Shown piece by piece: positions 21,220 through 32,589 of a stretch of DNA of 62,000 bases. The translations under genes were made by a program, and so were the position numbers. Origin of the DNA: Adiantum capillus-veneris (taxonomy: Eukaryota; Streptophyta; Polypodiopsida; Polypodiales; Pteridaceae). The notes beneath the pieces were generated by a model. It was not told the origin of the DNA, made no database searches, and saw only the letters and a program-made list of their open reading frames with translations. Numbering within the stretch: position 1 is the first letter of the stretch; every line of letters begins with the position of its first letter. The DNA lies in contig CM043958.1 of assembly GCA_014529385.2 (NCBI GenBank), positions 138,179,043-138,241,042 on the forward strand, written 5' to 3'.

Positions 21220-22090
21220 TGGACAATGTGAAGTTTGAACTAACCCTAATACTTGCTCTTTCAAACTTGAGGCTGATCCCTTTCAAAAAATAAACACGAT
21301 ATTAAAAAGCTTGACCTGGCTGGCATGCAGTGTACGTCAATGTGAAGTTTGAACCTGCCTTAAGGCTTGCTCGCCCAAGCCCTTTCCAAAAAAAGCCTAT
21401 GTGAGTTGTAGTGATAAAGATTGAACTGACATGTAACACAGGGCAATGTGAAGTTTGAACCTGCCCTAAGGCTTGCTTGTTCGAACTTGAGGTCGAGCCC
21501 TTTCAAAAAATAAGCACAATATTAGAAATCTTGACCTGGCATGCAACGTAGGGCAATGTGAATTTTGAACCTGCCCTAAGGCCCATGTCACATGAGGGCG
21601 ACGGACAGAGCCTCCGTGGCTCAGGTACTTTTTGGTCAAGAAAACACCATGTCCATCATAGCAGTCACACGAGGCGGTCGCCTTTTCAACAAAACTTGAC
21701 GAGTTCTGTGCGCAGCTGCACTTTGATTGGTTGTTGTGTAGGATGAGTGGGGCTGGGCATCATAGACCCCTCAGACCCAAATCTTGGTAGCACACCGATG
21801 ACATGGCTTCCAGCTCTCCAGAAGGGAAGCTTGTCCACCGCTTCGTGTGACAGACAATGAGGAAGGCGGAATGCAAGATTGGTCCAGCTCACTGCGGTGC
21901 ATGACCGAATACGTCTCACAGAGGCCTAAGGTTTGCTTGTTCGAACTTGAAGACGAGCCCTTTCAACAAAAAGCCTGTGTGAATTGTAGTGAAGAAGCTT
22001 GAGCTGGAATGCAACATGAAGTTTGAACGCTTGCTTGTTCGAACTTGAGGCCGAGACCTTTCAAAAAATAAACATGATATTAGAAATGCA
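21220..22090 (+). repeat. 108-bp tandem repeat, interrupted array
   Basis: The word CAATGTGAAGTTTGAAC recurs at about 21224, 21338, 21444 and 21552, with GCTTGCTTGTTCGAACTTGAGG and CCCTTTCAAAAAATAA following in order; spacing is 106-114 bases. Two decayed units follow at 21919-22090. About 330 bases of unrelated DNA (21587-21918) split the array inside a unit, at CCTAAGGC. Confidence 0.85.
21587..21918. other. Insertion within the 108-bp array (unclassified)
   Basis: Unrelated to the array, richer in G+C, and flanked by CCTAAGGC on the left and GGCCTAAGG on the right, so GGCC or GCC may be a short target duplication. No inverted ends or coding were recognised. Confidence 0.5.
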
Positions 22091-23225
22091 TAAAGGTCAA
22101 GGCATATGGAAACGTGGCTCCTGTTCATGAAGGTATCACTTATTGTTCACCCTTGTGTCCCATGCTAAGAGAAGCTTGTTAGTACACTGAGAGGGATCAC
22201 AGGAGCTTGGATGTGAAGGTGCACACCAATTGTTTGAGGGTAATCACAGATTGGAACATCCGCAAGCTCTTTCAAAGATTGGATCCTCTGCGAGATCTTT
22301 CATGGATCTTCTCACAAAGAAGCCTCTCATGCCGAGAGCTCTCATAGACGTGCAACCTTATGCATAGGAGTTTGAACATGGCGCATGAGGGAATTACAGG
22401 GGGAGAGGTCTGGCAGCTATACCTCAGGCAGGTTGGAGCGGGCCTAACGAGTCCTTTCTCCACCATCTGGACTGCAAAGCCAGCCAACCTGCACATAGGA
22501 ATCTGGCATGAGTGTAGTCACCATGGTGCAGGAAAGTGTCGCAGTCAAAGATTAAGGCTGGCAGCAGGGCCTTGCATGTCGGCAAGCAACGAAGCAACAG
22601 GAGGTGCCTGCAAAGGCATCCACTTATCTCGTCTTCCACGACCTTCACTGCAAATCCAGCCTACTGCAGCCCTCGTCATCAGCAACTTCAATAGAATGTA
22701 CAATACTATATTCTATACTACACTATGATCCAATAGATCTTTAAGGTCTCTTGGGATAGTGTCCTATGACGTTAAAAATTATCCTTCTCTTCTTCTTCTA
22801 CTGCCATTTCTATTATACAGTCTATACTATACTACAATCTGATCATGCTATAGAACACAAGAGCTTGGATCGGAAGGTGTTCATAGATATAAGGCACACT
22901 AGCTTGAGGAAAATCATAGTATGAAGGCCACGTTTTGGACTCTTTGTGAATGGATCACACCAAGGGTTTGGTTTGCTGTCAATGTTTGACATGCATTCCA
23001 TGCCATGTCCATCCAGGCTTTGTGTCACACGCTCTCGCCTTGCTTCTTAGATAGCACACACAATTGGAAAGAAGCACAACTATCACGTCTTATCTTGAGC
23101 TTCTCACATGCCGGCATTCATATTAGGTGAGAGACCTTGTTTAATTTAGCAAATTACTTAAGAAACTAATAATCTATTCCATATTTCCCTTTCTATATCT
23201 AGCAAGGATAGAGGTTCATAGTTAA
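22091..23225. other. No recognisable gene
   Basis: Open frames at 22272-22728 on both strands have no recognisable domain and overlap one another. The part from 22360 to 22680 is less AT-rich than the rest. I see no RNA gene or element end. Confidence 0.45.
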
Positions 23226-23605
23226 GTTCGAGCCTCTATTCCTTATTCTATTTGGTAGGGGTTTAGCCTTTACCATTTTTGTATCGAGCAAAGGAAGAGA
23301 AGTTCGAGGGTCCACGACTTTGTTTATTTGGTTCAAGTTTAGCCTCTAACATTTTTGTATCTAGCAAAGGAAGAGGCTCGAACTTTAGTTCGAGCCTCCA
23401 TGACTTCTTTTATTTGGTAGAGGTTTATCTTGTACCATTTTTGTATCTAGCAACGGTAGAGGCTCAAACTTAAGTTCGAGCCTCCATGCCTTCTTCTACT
23501 TTGTAGGGGTTTATCTTCTATCATTTTTGTACCTAGCCATGGTAGAGGTTCTGAATCAAATTCAAGCCAAGTGCATGTGGAGGCTCGAACTTGAGTTTGA
23601 GCGTG
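23226..23605 (+). repeat. 86-bp tandem repeat with palindromic junctions
   Basis: About four units, each starting TTCGAGCCTCCATG, containing CCATTTTTGTATCTAGCAA and ending GAGGCTCGAACTTAAG. End of one unit plus start of the next forms a palindrome: GAGGCTCGAACT, two bases, AGTTCGAGCCTC at 23371-23398, with another at 23459-23485. A decayed half unit lies at 23578-23605. Confidence 0.88.
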
Positions 23606-23831
23606 CACACCTTTTTCCACATACCATGATACAGGCTTAATATTTTTCAAAGTGCTTGTCATTTCCAAAACATCTATGCTATGTAGCTTGGTTTCCATGT
23701 ACAAATTCATGTTTCCACCTCTACCTGGAAACAAATGCATGCTTTTTTACCTCCAAAATGGCCACCAGTTTTAACAAATTCTCAACTTTATATCTAAAAA
23801 ACTTGTTCAAAGAGGAGTTATAATAAGAGGT

Positions 23832-23942
23832 AACAAGCATCTAATTCCTTTCAATAGACCTCCAAGTACCCCAAATTGAACTCATTAACTAGCATCAAAC
23901 TCCTTCTAGATGACCTCCAAGTGCCCTAAAGTTCTCATTATA
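23832..23942 (+). repeat. 55-bp tandem duplication
   Basis: AACAAGCATCTAATTCC...GACCTCCAAGTACCCC...CTCATT is followed directly by AACTAGCATCAAACTCC...GACCTCCAAGTGCCCT...CTCATT. Two diverged units. Confidence 0.8.
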
Positions 23943-24230
23943 TTATGACTAGAGCAGAGTTCATGACAATATTTGGAGAATATTATTAAGTGATGAGCTT
24001 CTTTAAATAGCTTAAGTTTATCAAAATGAAGGTGGTATTTGGAAAAAGGGAATTCGATTGAGTGTGCCCACAAAAAGATGATAGATCAAACTACACAAAA
24101 ATATTGAGTTTTCAAGCAGCATTTTAAAAAATGGGACTTGAATTATTCCCAAAATTCCTAAATATGTCTTACATGTATACAAATGCTTACATCCATACCT
24201 CCAAGCCAATTTTATTCTCTCTGAATGTCT

Positions 24231-24605
24231 TCAATAGGAGGAGATGGGTGTTGCTAGTTGTTGAATTTGGTATGTGGCTTTTCGTTCCCCGTGCTTTAAA
24301 ATTTGCAACTTCGCTTCCTCATGAGCTCTTTCTTGAATGGATTCAGCGTTTTGCTTCCGTTTTTTGGCTTGATGAATCTTTTCCAACATTTTAGTGGTTA
24401 TTGGTAGATGGTATTTCTTCAACATGCAACCACTAATCGAGTTAGGCATTTCGTCTCCCTCTAATGTTGCAAGTTTTATGGCGCCACTAGATGATATGTT
24501 GCTAATCATAAACGGACTATTATCTTGTTTTTTCAGATTTTTGGATTGTTGTTTTAAGGTGTAGACTAATTTATAGTCACCCTTTTGAAACTTCTTGTTG
24601 ATCAC
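24231..24605 (-). pseudogene. Integrase C-terminal region (gypsy D1)
   Basis: A 124-codon frame reads FQKGDYKLVYTLKQQSKNLK and, later, SSGAIKLATLEGDEMPN and ISGCMLKKYHLP. This is the small beta-barrel tail typical of plant gypsy integrases, which helps bind DNA, followed by a charged tail (QAKKRKQNAESIQERAHEE). It is separated from the core by stops and is longer at its end than usual, so it may run past the true stop. Confidence 0.75.
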
Positions 24606-24699
24606 ATGTCATGGAGCTCGTTCATGTGCCATTTTTGTGCATAGAGGACAACGACAACTCGTACATGCAATTTATCTAGCTTCTCTATCTAGTTTATTC

Positions 24700-25950
24700 A
24701 TCTAGAGAATTCATGTCCTATCCACTTTAATTTCTTGGCTACTCATAGGGTAGGAATCGATAATTCCATAGGTAGTATGACATTGCTCCCAAGCACCATA
24801 TTGAAAGGTGTTGTTTTGAGTGCTATTTTGTAAGCAACTCGATATGCTCAAAGAGATGAATATAACTTTTGTTCCTAGTTTTCTCTCTTGATTCATCCAC
24901 TACTTTGATGAGCACTGTGCATAGAGCTTTGTTTGTGCTCTCTGCTTATCCATTCACTAGAGGGTGATATGGCATTGATTTACAATGAATCACCACCATG
25001 ACTTCCTTCAACAAGAATTCAATCATTTCATTTATGAAGTGAGTCTCTGATCTATCACTCACTATTTCAATCAGTAGCCCATATCTTGTAAATACATCTC
25101 CATACAAGAACTGTGCTATTGTTCTTGCATTTTCTTTTTGTTGATTTGTCATCTAACCATTTTCTTAGATAATCTATGGCCACAATGATATATTGAGCCT
25201 ACGCTATATATGCAGGAGGTGTGATAGGTCCAACAAAGTTTATCCCCCATTTGACAAAAGCCCTTGCTCCCATCATAGGTCGTAATGGAATTTTGTCTCA
25301 CCTCATCAGTGCTTTGGTATGTTGGCAGTCATCACAACTTTTCACAAACATTTTTACATTTGTGAACAAGGTTGGCCACCAAATTCCTGCAATAAGTATT
25401 GATTTTGCAATTTTATATGCAAAAAAGTGTTTGCCTACCTGTTCGGAATGAGCTTGCTCAAAATTGGTATATATTCACTTTTCATGGTACATATTTGAAA
25501 ATGATTATCCATTCCTTGCTTGTAGAGGTGGTCCTCAATTATCGTGTAGCCATCTGCTTCATCCTGAATGAATCTTATCTTGAATTTACTCATCCCTTCT
25601 GGAAACACACCTTTTTTTCAAGTAATCCACAATATATGAACTCCACTTGGGTGAAACTACTACTCGGAATAATGTTTCATGTTATACTGGTGCTTGGTTT
25701 TCACAATTGTAACATGAGCTAATATAGTCATGGACACTTCATTGCATATTAGGATAGTACACATCAAGTCTCATCAATAGCTGAAATGTTTATGCTTTCC
25801 CATTGTCAATCATGTTGGTTGCACATGAGCTTGTCTCAAGTACACATTATGTTTGGTTGGATAATAGTCCATCATTACCTTGCTTATATAGTCTTCCAGC
25901 TATTAGAACTAGTGTTTGTATCTTCTCAAAGTCTAATGACTTCCTCTCAA
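24700..25950 (-). pseudogene. Integrase zinc domain and catalytic core (gypsy D1)
   Basis: Pieces read KSCDDCQHTKALMR (zinc domain, about 25330), FVKWGINFVGPITPPAY (first Asp position changed to Asn, about 25235), IVSDRSETHFINEMIEFLL (second Asp, about 25050) and PYHPLVNG-stop-AESTNKALC (Glu, about 24945). A stop codon replaces the usual Gln just before the catalytic Glu. With the first Asp also lost, this integrase is dead. Copy D2 carries the matching region, in which the first Asp is still present (GIDFVGPIT). Confidence 0.82.
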
Positions 25951-25959
25951 TCTACAATG

Positions 25960-26808
25960 GACCAATGGTGAGCAAAGATATGACATGCTTGCTCCACCTT
26001 AGTACCATTTAGATATTGAATAGATAAGAGTCTGACAGGTCATTGTCAACACCCTTTGGTGCTTCCCCATGAGTCAATCTAGACAAATGGTAAGCCCTAT
26101 GATGCATAGTCCCTTTCTTGACTACCACAATGAAATCAAACTCAAGCAATATGATAAACCCCATCAAACAATGTATCCAATATTGCATGGTTTGTTCACC
26201 AGGTATAATAGTGCTTGATGATCCAAAAAGAATACAAATTTATTTCAGAGAAGGTAGTGTCTAATTTTTTTTAGTGTATTGACCACTCCTAATCCTTCTC
26301 TTTTTGTGTCGTGGCATGTAAGTTTTTTTCAAAATTTTAAGCTATCGGTAGGAGTGATTGATGGGAAAATCCATGTTGTTATCTCTAGGCTGTGCGAATG
26401 TGCATTTGATTGCATATGCTGATGCATTGACATGGACATGAAACATCTTATTCCAATGAAAAGCCTTCAAAATTGGAGCAAAAATCAATATGTGCTTCAA
26501 TTGCCGAAATGCTTCTTTACACTCATAGGTCCACTCAAACTTATGCCATTCTTAGACACAATGTACCCTAAAATCTTTGTCTGTCTTATTATAAAGACAC
26601 ATTTCTCCAGATTTAAGCGTACAATAAGTCTGGCATTTCTCAACGATCTTTTACAAAAGCTGTATGTGTTTGTTTCTCAGGAAACAATGCACGCACAAGT
26701 CATATCCATGTAGATTTCTAAGAATTGTCTTAGATACTCTTTAAACACATAACTCATCAACCTTTGGAATGTGGTGGGTGCATTGGTTAAGCCAAATGGC
26801 ATTACTAT
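25960..26808 (-). pseudogene. RT palm to RNase H (gypsy D1)
   Basis: The minus strand starts [20 protein letters not shown], then [15 protein letters not shown], where the RT active site YMDD is disturbed by a two-base insertion. LNLEKCVFIIRQTKILGYIV and FRQLKHILIFAPILKAFHWN follow (RT thumb and connection). RNase H ends with LEFDFIVVVKKGTMHHRAYH and LSRLTHGEAPKGVDNDL. The upstream half of RT lies beyond the insertion at 26809-29404. Confidence 0.82.
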
Positions 26809-27638
26809 TGAGGCGGTCCGGGGCGGCCAACAAGAAGATTGGCCTCTAAACACCCTTCGAGGCTCCCGTGCTGCTCAATTGGGGCTGGGGCAAGCACAAT
26901 TAGAGACAACAACAACCCACAGCCCAAAACCAAACAAGAAAAGGGGCACCACCTAGTTGTAGATGCAAACTAGGACGCACGTGATATCTCCTTGTACTCA
27001 AACGCACAAAGAGAGGGGAATGCAAGATAGCCACACACACCAAACGCAAACATTCACCATGCCAGAGAGAGGTAAAGCGCACAAATCAACTTGAGCAACT
27101 CAGTCTTATCCTTAAAGACTAGATCCACACAAAGCTTGATGAGAAATAGAGAGACAACACAAAACTTGACCTTGTTGCCAATACACAAATTGTCTTAGGG
27201 TCACGGGAGCCCTCTCACCGAGCACCCTATTACAATTGAAAGTTTTGGCAAACAATTCAACAAGCCCTCAAACCACCAAGCATGAAATGGCACAACAAAC
27301 TTCAAGGACAATATACCTTCAACCACCTGATGATCCAACTTATCAAGTCAATTTGGAGAGAAGAGTCGTAGTTGCAGCATACAATTGCACCCAAAACTAT
27401 GAATCTTATTTATGGACAAGAGTAGGCTACAAGTGTGATTCCAGAGTATAGTATCACTCCACTCCTCTAGATGGCATAACTAACTTCAAGCTTCTCCATG
27501 CACCTATGTGTAATGATGGAATAGAGCACTCATGATGCACACACTCTACACAACTAGGCTTGAAGAGTGGTGTGTTATGTGTTGAGAATGGTGTGGTGTA
27601 GTGTGATCATGTGATGATTTACAAGGGAGAGAAGGGCT

Positions 27639-27648
27639 CTATTTATAG
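27639..27648 (-). promoter_or_regulatory. TATA-box-like element
   Basis: The minus strand reads CCTATAAATAGAGCCC, a good plant TATA context, in the inserted element. It suggests an LTR-like promoter reading to the left. Inference only. Confidence 0.45.
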
Positions 27649-28099
27649 GTTTTAGAAGCCCCGATTTGGATTAGGCCTAATCAAGTTTATTTGAAGGAAT
27701 AAAAGATTATACATATTTTTATTTTTTTTAATGAGGGTGGGTCTTTCTTGTCCTTTGAGTCACATGGATGTGGGCTCAAGGGAAGAGAATTATTGAGGAT
27801 GAAAGGAGAGAGGGATTGAGTGAATAATTTGGGAGTGCCTACTCTAGTAGAGGGTGCATTTTACAATAAGGTTAGTGGTTAGTAGTTAGTAATTATCACT
27901 AAAAAATATTTACAAAATCATTCACCAAATGGTGAGATATATGATGAGGAAAGTTAGAGAAGGGATGAGCTTGTAAAGAGAGGTTGAAGCTTTGGAGAAG
28001 TTGACATTCACCTCTTTACAGCACGGAAGAAGAAGCAGTCATCATGGCGAAGCAGCGCGTGTCGATGAAGCTATGTTATTTCAAACCTTGAAAAATTCA

Positions 28100-28440
28100 T
28101 GATAAAAGCCTTCATTTGCAGAGGTTATCTTTGGATTTTTGCTGATTTTTTGAAGTTCTTTACAAAGTTGAAGAGAGTATGGTAATATGGACATATATGT
28201 AGAGAGAAAGGGGGACACATAGGGTGTAGAAATGGAGGATGAAGGCTATGGAGGTGTGAGAGATGTGGCAATGGTGAAGAGGGTGAATTAGGACATGAGC
28301 GTTGCAGGTTTGGGAGTGGGAAGGAGAGGGAGGAGTGTGTGTGAAAGAGGAAAATGATAAAGTGGAAGAGTGAGTGTGGCTGCATAGCATGGGCAAACTG
28401 GGGTCCACCAATAAAATCATAACTCACAGCTCGTAGCTCA
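28100..28440. other. Purine/pyrimidine-biased stretch, no gene supported
   Basis: Plus strand rich in GGAG and GAGAG words, which opens Ser/Pro/His/Leu-rich frames on the minus strand. Low-complexity composition explains them. Confidence 0.5.
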
Positions 28441-29409
28441 AACAAATATGAAAAAATTTGAGGTGAAAGTTCAGCTCACGAGCTACAACTTTTGTTTGTA
28501 TGACCTTTTCAAATTCGGGGAGCATGTGATCTTTAAAAATTCAGCAAAACCGACTGTTTTTTCCACTGCACAAGGTCCTTGTGAGGTCCTTCTTTGGATG
28601 ATTCTTTTGAATACCTCCAAGAGTGAGCTCCCCATGGTGCATGCATGCATTCCACATACCCTTGACCTTATTTGGTAGGTATATCATTGAAGATATTGTT
28701 GAGATCATGATATAAGTGAATAGTACAACTAAGAAAATCAAATATTGAGGGGTCTAAAAAAATATGTACATGTCAAATATAAACAATATAGGTGGAAAAA
28801 ATATAAAGGGGTCAAAATAAATCTCTCTCATTATAAGTCTACCATATTAAAAAGATGAATATTTTTGGTGGTCTAATTTATGAGAGTAATAGAGAATAGA
28901 TGTAGGAAGGAAAAAATCACAATAGTGAAAAAATATACACATAAATAGAACTAGTTTGTTTGGATTTTTGTTGGGATGGAGTTACACCAAAAATAAAAGA
29001 AGCTTGCATGAAATTATTTTTATATGGAATACAGAGTATGCAAAATGGTAAGAAAAAATATGGTAATGGTGAGTCAATGTACATAGCATAAATAACACAC
29101 CATAGGTAGAAATATTTAAATAAATACCAAAATAATTATGAAAAATCCTTTTATTTAGGCCCTATATACAATGAAATATTTACACAAAAATGGGCCATTA
29201 TATACTTATATTTTTAATATTTTTTTGGCTCAACTAGCCCAGTGACTAGCTAATTGAGGGTTTTTTAAGAAGATATGGGAAAAGTCCCCTAACTCACACA
29301 CGCCTATGTACAGTGAAATGGTAGGCATAGCCATAGTGTTTGAGTGATTTGATAGGGTGCGGTAGCTTACTATGGAAATTATGGAAAGCCGAAAAACGGC
29401 TATCACTAT

Positions 29410-29950
29410 GTAAAAAAATATGACTCGTTCTATTGAAAAGGCTATTTTATATTGATTCTTTGGCTTTACGACAAGCTGCTTGTAGCCTAAAAAGACATCA
29501 AGAAAGCTGCAAGCTTCCTTGTCCACAACTCCTCAACCACATGATCAATAATCAGGAGGGGATAGTTATTTCTAATGGTGGCAACATTTACCTGCTTGAG
29601 ATTACACAAACTCATAATTTTCTATTTTTCTTGGGCACTACCACAATCGGTGTGTCCAATCTCATAGATAAACTTTGCTTCCTTAAGGTTGTCTATCTCT
29701 TCTTTGATGTTTTTGGTGAACGTTTCATTGTATGTATAGGGATTATGTTTGTGAGGTTTTGCATCACTCTTAGGGGGTATCATATGTTGGAAAATGCTCA
29801 AATCAATTGCCTTAAGGTCTTTGTATGACCATGAAAACACATCTCTATACTATTTGAGAATAACAATTAATAGCTGCTCTTCCTCCTTAGTGAGTCTTGT
29901 GGCAGTATATACCAGCTTTGGTTCTTCTCCTGGTTCAACCAAGTGAATTC
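29410..29950 (-). pseudogene. N-terminal part of reverse transcriptase (gypsy D1)
   Basis: Reads LVEPGEEPKLVYTATRLTKE, then YRDVFSWSYKDLKAID, then FTKNIKEEIDNLKEAKFIYE, and finally SFLDVFLGYKQLVVKPKNQY with KIAFSIERVIFFYIV (the last normally AFSxxWGxFFYIVMPFGL). These are the RT finger blocks of plant gypsy elements. Stops break the frame. The block SPIVVVPKKNGKLR, usual between EAKFIYE and SFLD, is damaged. Confidence 0.82.
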
Positions 29951-31500
29951 ATTTGGCATTTTCAAGTCCATTATAGGATGTTCTTGGTTCCTTAAGTTCC
30001 CTCATTTATTGTTAAACTACAATATTTTTGTCTTGTATTGTGTACTTTTTATAGTGAGAGGGGTTGACAAATTTGTAGGTGTCAGATTCCTCACGATTTT
30101 CCATTTTTGTGGTCCAAAACTCTTTCAAGGTTTACTTCAGCTTTTGGTATTCATATTTTAACCCATTTTTTGTCATTTTTGTTGATGTTTTAGCTTTGTG
30201 ACTTTGGATTTTCCTTTGCTTTATTTCTTTGGATTAGTCTTTGTAGAAGCTAGTTTCCCAGGTTTTTGTGTAATTTTTTTGCTCATACAGTCATTGCTCC
30301 AACTAGCATCAGATATGACGGTGAAATCATGTTAACCTGTCATGCTTTTTCATGTCCCGGACAATGCTAACTAGCACAATTTTGACATATGCTAACTAGT
30401 ACAATAACTTGAGCTACATCTCCAAGATCTATGACATATGATATATCAATAGAAAGCACTTGAAACAAGGAATCCAAATGTAGAACCTCCGACAAATTTT
30501 GATATTATTTGTAAAAAATTTACCAGATGCCCAACTTTTGGAAGATGTGCTAACTTGAAACTGCTAACTAGCACAAAAAGCGCGACAAGTTAACATGCTT
30601 TCACCCACGAGATTTTGCTCATCAAAAGAGGCATAGGTTTAGCTTACATGCTTTTTTATTTTCTCACACTTTTTGTTTGATACCACTTTTTCCTTCTCAA
30701 ATTTTTGTTGGGGAAATCATAGAAGAAACCCTTGTGCTGGTTCAATTTTGTTTTGTTTTCAGATCTACTTAATAGATCATCCTCGGTTTCAATCTTTAAT
30801 TAATCGTCTCGCAAATCTTGAAACTCCATCACTTTTGTTGCTCATATTGCAGACAGAAACCTTGTCCACTATGTGTTTGCATTCAACCGTTTCCTGGGTC
30901 CCTGTCTCCTCAGTTTCCAACCCCAATTCCAAGATAATACTCACCATTTGAAAGTTCACTATGTCAAAACCCCCCATTGTCATAGAATTTTGTTGGGGTT
31001 ATCTCGTTTGTGCACACATCTAGAGTTGCCATTATTAAATACCATCCAAAAGGTTCAAATAAATCTTATAGAAAAGGCTCTCAAATGTAGTCCTTATCCT
31101 CTACTGATCTCTCTAGGATGCAATCCTACTCTAGCATACCCAAAGGTCTTTCTACAAATCCATTTTCAAGCTATAATCATGCTACCAAATTTGCAATTTT
31201 TGATTGTTTCCCACAAGGCTTGTGTCCATGGCTCTTTCACTTCTAGAATGGGCATCAATCCTAATGACTTCGCATCTTCTATGCTGTTTGCCACTACCCT
31301 TGTTTCCAATATTTTTTTGACTTGAGGTCTCGCATGATCAATCAATTCATTTTTCTTGTGCTCACATTCCATGTCCTTTTGATGTGTCATCACATCTAGG
31401 CTAGGGATATTTGTTTTTTTGGCTACATTAGAGCTTGAGCGGTCTCTATGAGCCGTTTGCACATTTCTAATCTCTTTGTTTTGAATTCAGGATGTGGGTA
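29951..31500 (-). pseudogene. Protease-RT linker remnants (gypsy D1)
   Basis: Short minus-strand frames at 30789-30983 and 31166-31462 have no clear domain but lie between the zinc knuckle and RT, where the family has a long variable linker. The MITE at 30320-30606 interrupts this stretch. Weak by itself; called from position. Confidence 0.45.
30320..30606 (+). mobile_element. MITE, copy 1 (287 bp)
   Basis: Ends form an inverted repeat: GGTGAAATCATGTTAACC at the left and, reverse-complemented, GGGTGAAAGCATGTTAAC at the right, extending to about 32 bases (to GCTTTTT). The interior carries three copies of TGCTAACTAGYACAA. Copies 2 and 3 lie at 43452 and 55823. Flanks ATGA and ACGA may be a decayed 4-bp target duplication. 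No coding. Confidence 0.92.
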
Positions 31501-31949
31501 TGTCAATAATCTTTGATCCAAAGCTTGGTTTTTGGTTTTTGGTCTTTATTATTGTCTCTTAGGTTTGCAACAGAGCCTCTAAGGGTTCTAGCAATTTGTC
31601 CACTACGATTGAACCTCCTAATGAAATTTTGAAAAACTCCGCTCTTTCTACCTTTTCCTTGTTTTCTTTTTTATGTTTAACATGTTCCCTAGTCTATTGC
31701 ATCTCTTTCTTCAAGGAAATCTTTTGCTTTACCCTTTTAGCTTTCATTTTGTGTCTCTTCGCATTCCATGATTTTTTTGAGTCCTAATCGTTAAACTTTC
31801 AAACTCAGTTTGACCTGGCAAAACTTTGCCTTGTCCTCTATCATCATGTTTCTTGTGGCTTCTTGAGATTGAGCTCTAGTTACCACATTGATAGGAGTTG
31901 CTGGCTTGGTTTTAGGTTCACTTGAACAAGGCAAAACTCTAATGACATT

Positions 31950-32050
31950 CATCGTCACTTTTCCTTTGTTTTAAGGATTCTTAAGGGAATTTGGAAGTAC
32001 ATGACCTATCCCACAACCCTCACAACCCTCACGACAAGGGTTAATTGTGC
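31950..32050 (-). pseudogene. Zinc-knuckle relic (gypsy D1)
   Basis: The minus strand reads CREGCEGCGIGHVLPNSLKNP in part, with C-X2-C-X3-H-X4 spacing and the last Cys now Ser. The equivalent in copy F is CLDCGIIHLIPDCPKNP. Both are followed by a NVIRV and VTRAQ segment, which shows that D1 and F are two copies of one family. Confidence 0.6.
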
Positions 32051-32589
32051 AATAGAAACCTCAAACAATTAAAAAAGCTGAGTAAGGGCAAAGCCATATT
32101 GGTAGATCTTGATTTAGACACAGATCGTGATTATTCTCCTAAATACTTAAGTTTAAACAATAGATTACAGAAGAAGAAGGAAATTTAGATACAATAATAT
32201 TTGAGTGATGATGATGCCAATTTAGAGCTTGAACGATTCTAGATGATGTATGTGGGGGACAAGCATATGATCAATCAATTAAAGATAGTCAGTTAACATG
32301 AACATACCACTTTCCAGTTGCCTCCTCATCCCTACACAATTTAGTTGTTGAATCGGGAGCCATAATATCTACTCATTATTGTATTGGTAAATCCTCAAGT
32401 GCAATAATTTTCTACCGTGAATGTTTAGGGCTTAGGAATCTAGTTGGAAATGTTGTTGGGGGAAATCAACCTACATACGGATGCATGAAAGATACTAGAT
32501 TAAAAATAAAAGCCTTGCTCACCAAGCTGCAGATTGGCCCAAGGATATTGGATGAAAAAATGAAGATCATATTGAAGACACTAGGGGAC
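32051..32589. other. No assigned gene
   Basis: The plus strand reads KAILVDLDLDTDRDYSPKYL from about 32092, then stops. It is coding-like but I recognise nothing in it. It may belong to another element between D1 and LTR E. Confidence 0.4.

Larger units (their letters stand above)
26809..29404. mobile_element. 2.6-kb insertion in the D1 reverse transcriptase
   Basis: RT codons stop at ...FFYIV (29410) and resume at IVMPFGL (26808), so this DNA was inserted. ACTAT flanks both sides (26804-26808 and 29405-29409), a 5-bp target duplication, or CTAT with TG...CA ends. It starts TGAGGCGGTCCGGGGCGG. The other end carries a small hairpin (AGCCG, AAAAA, CGGCT). No paired LTRs and no transposase were seen, so the class is unknown. 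Confidence 0.7.
24231..32050 (-). mobile_element. Ty3/gypsy family 2, copy D1 (nested, LTRs not found)
   Basis: Minus strand, high to low: zinc-knuckle relic (about 32000), linker (31460-29950), start of RT (29940-29410), a 2.6-kb insertion, rest of RT (26808-26300), RNase H (26300-25960), integrase (25950-24700), integrase C-terminus (24605-24231). This is a second family, distinct from family 1 in sequence. A MITE sits in the linker at 30320-30606. The element has many stops. The right end is lost against LTR E; no 3' LTR was identified near 24000. Confidence 0.85.

Noticed and set aside
21220-22090. CRISPR-like spacing of repeats
   Set aside because: Units are contiguous, about 108 bases, diverged and without unique spacers; this is a eukaryotic tandem repeat.
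22272-22728. Overlapping frames on both strands, possibly a host gene exon
   Set aside because: No domain, no splice pattern and no codon signal that separates the two strands.
28125-28445. A 106-codon Ser/Pro/His-rich minus-strand frame
   Set aside because: It lies in a purine-biased stretch, overlaps a second frame of similar make-up, and shows no domain. Composition explains it.
26809-29404. Helitron, because of the terminal hairpin
   Set aside because: No 5' TC or 3' CTRR end, and the flanks show a target duplication, which Helitrons do not make.
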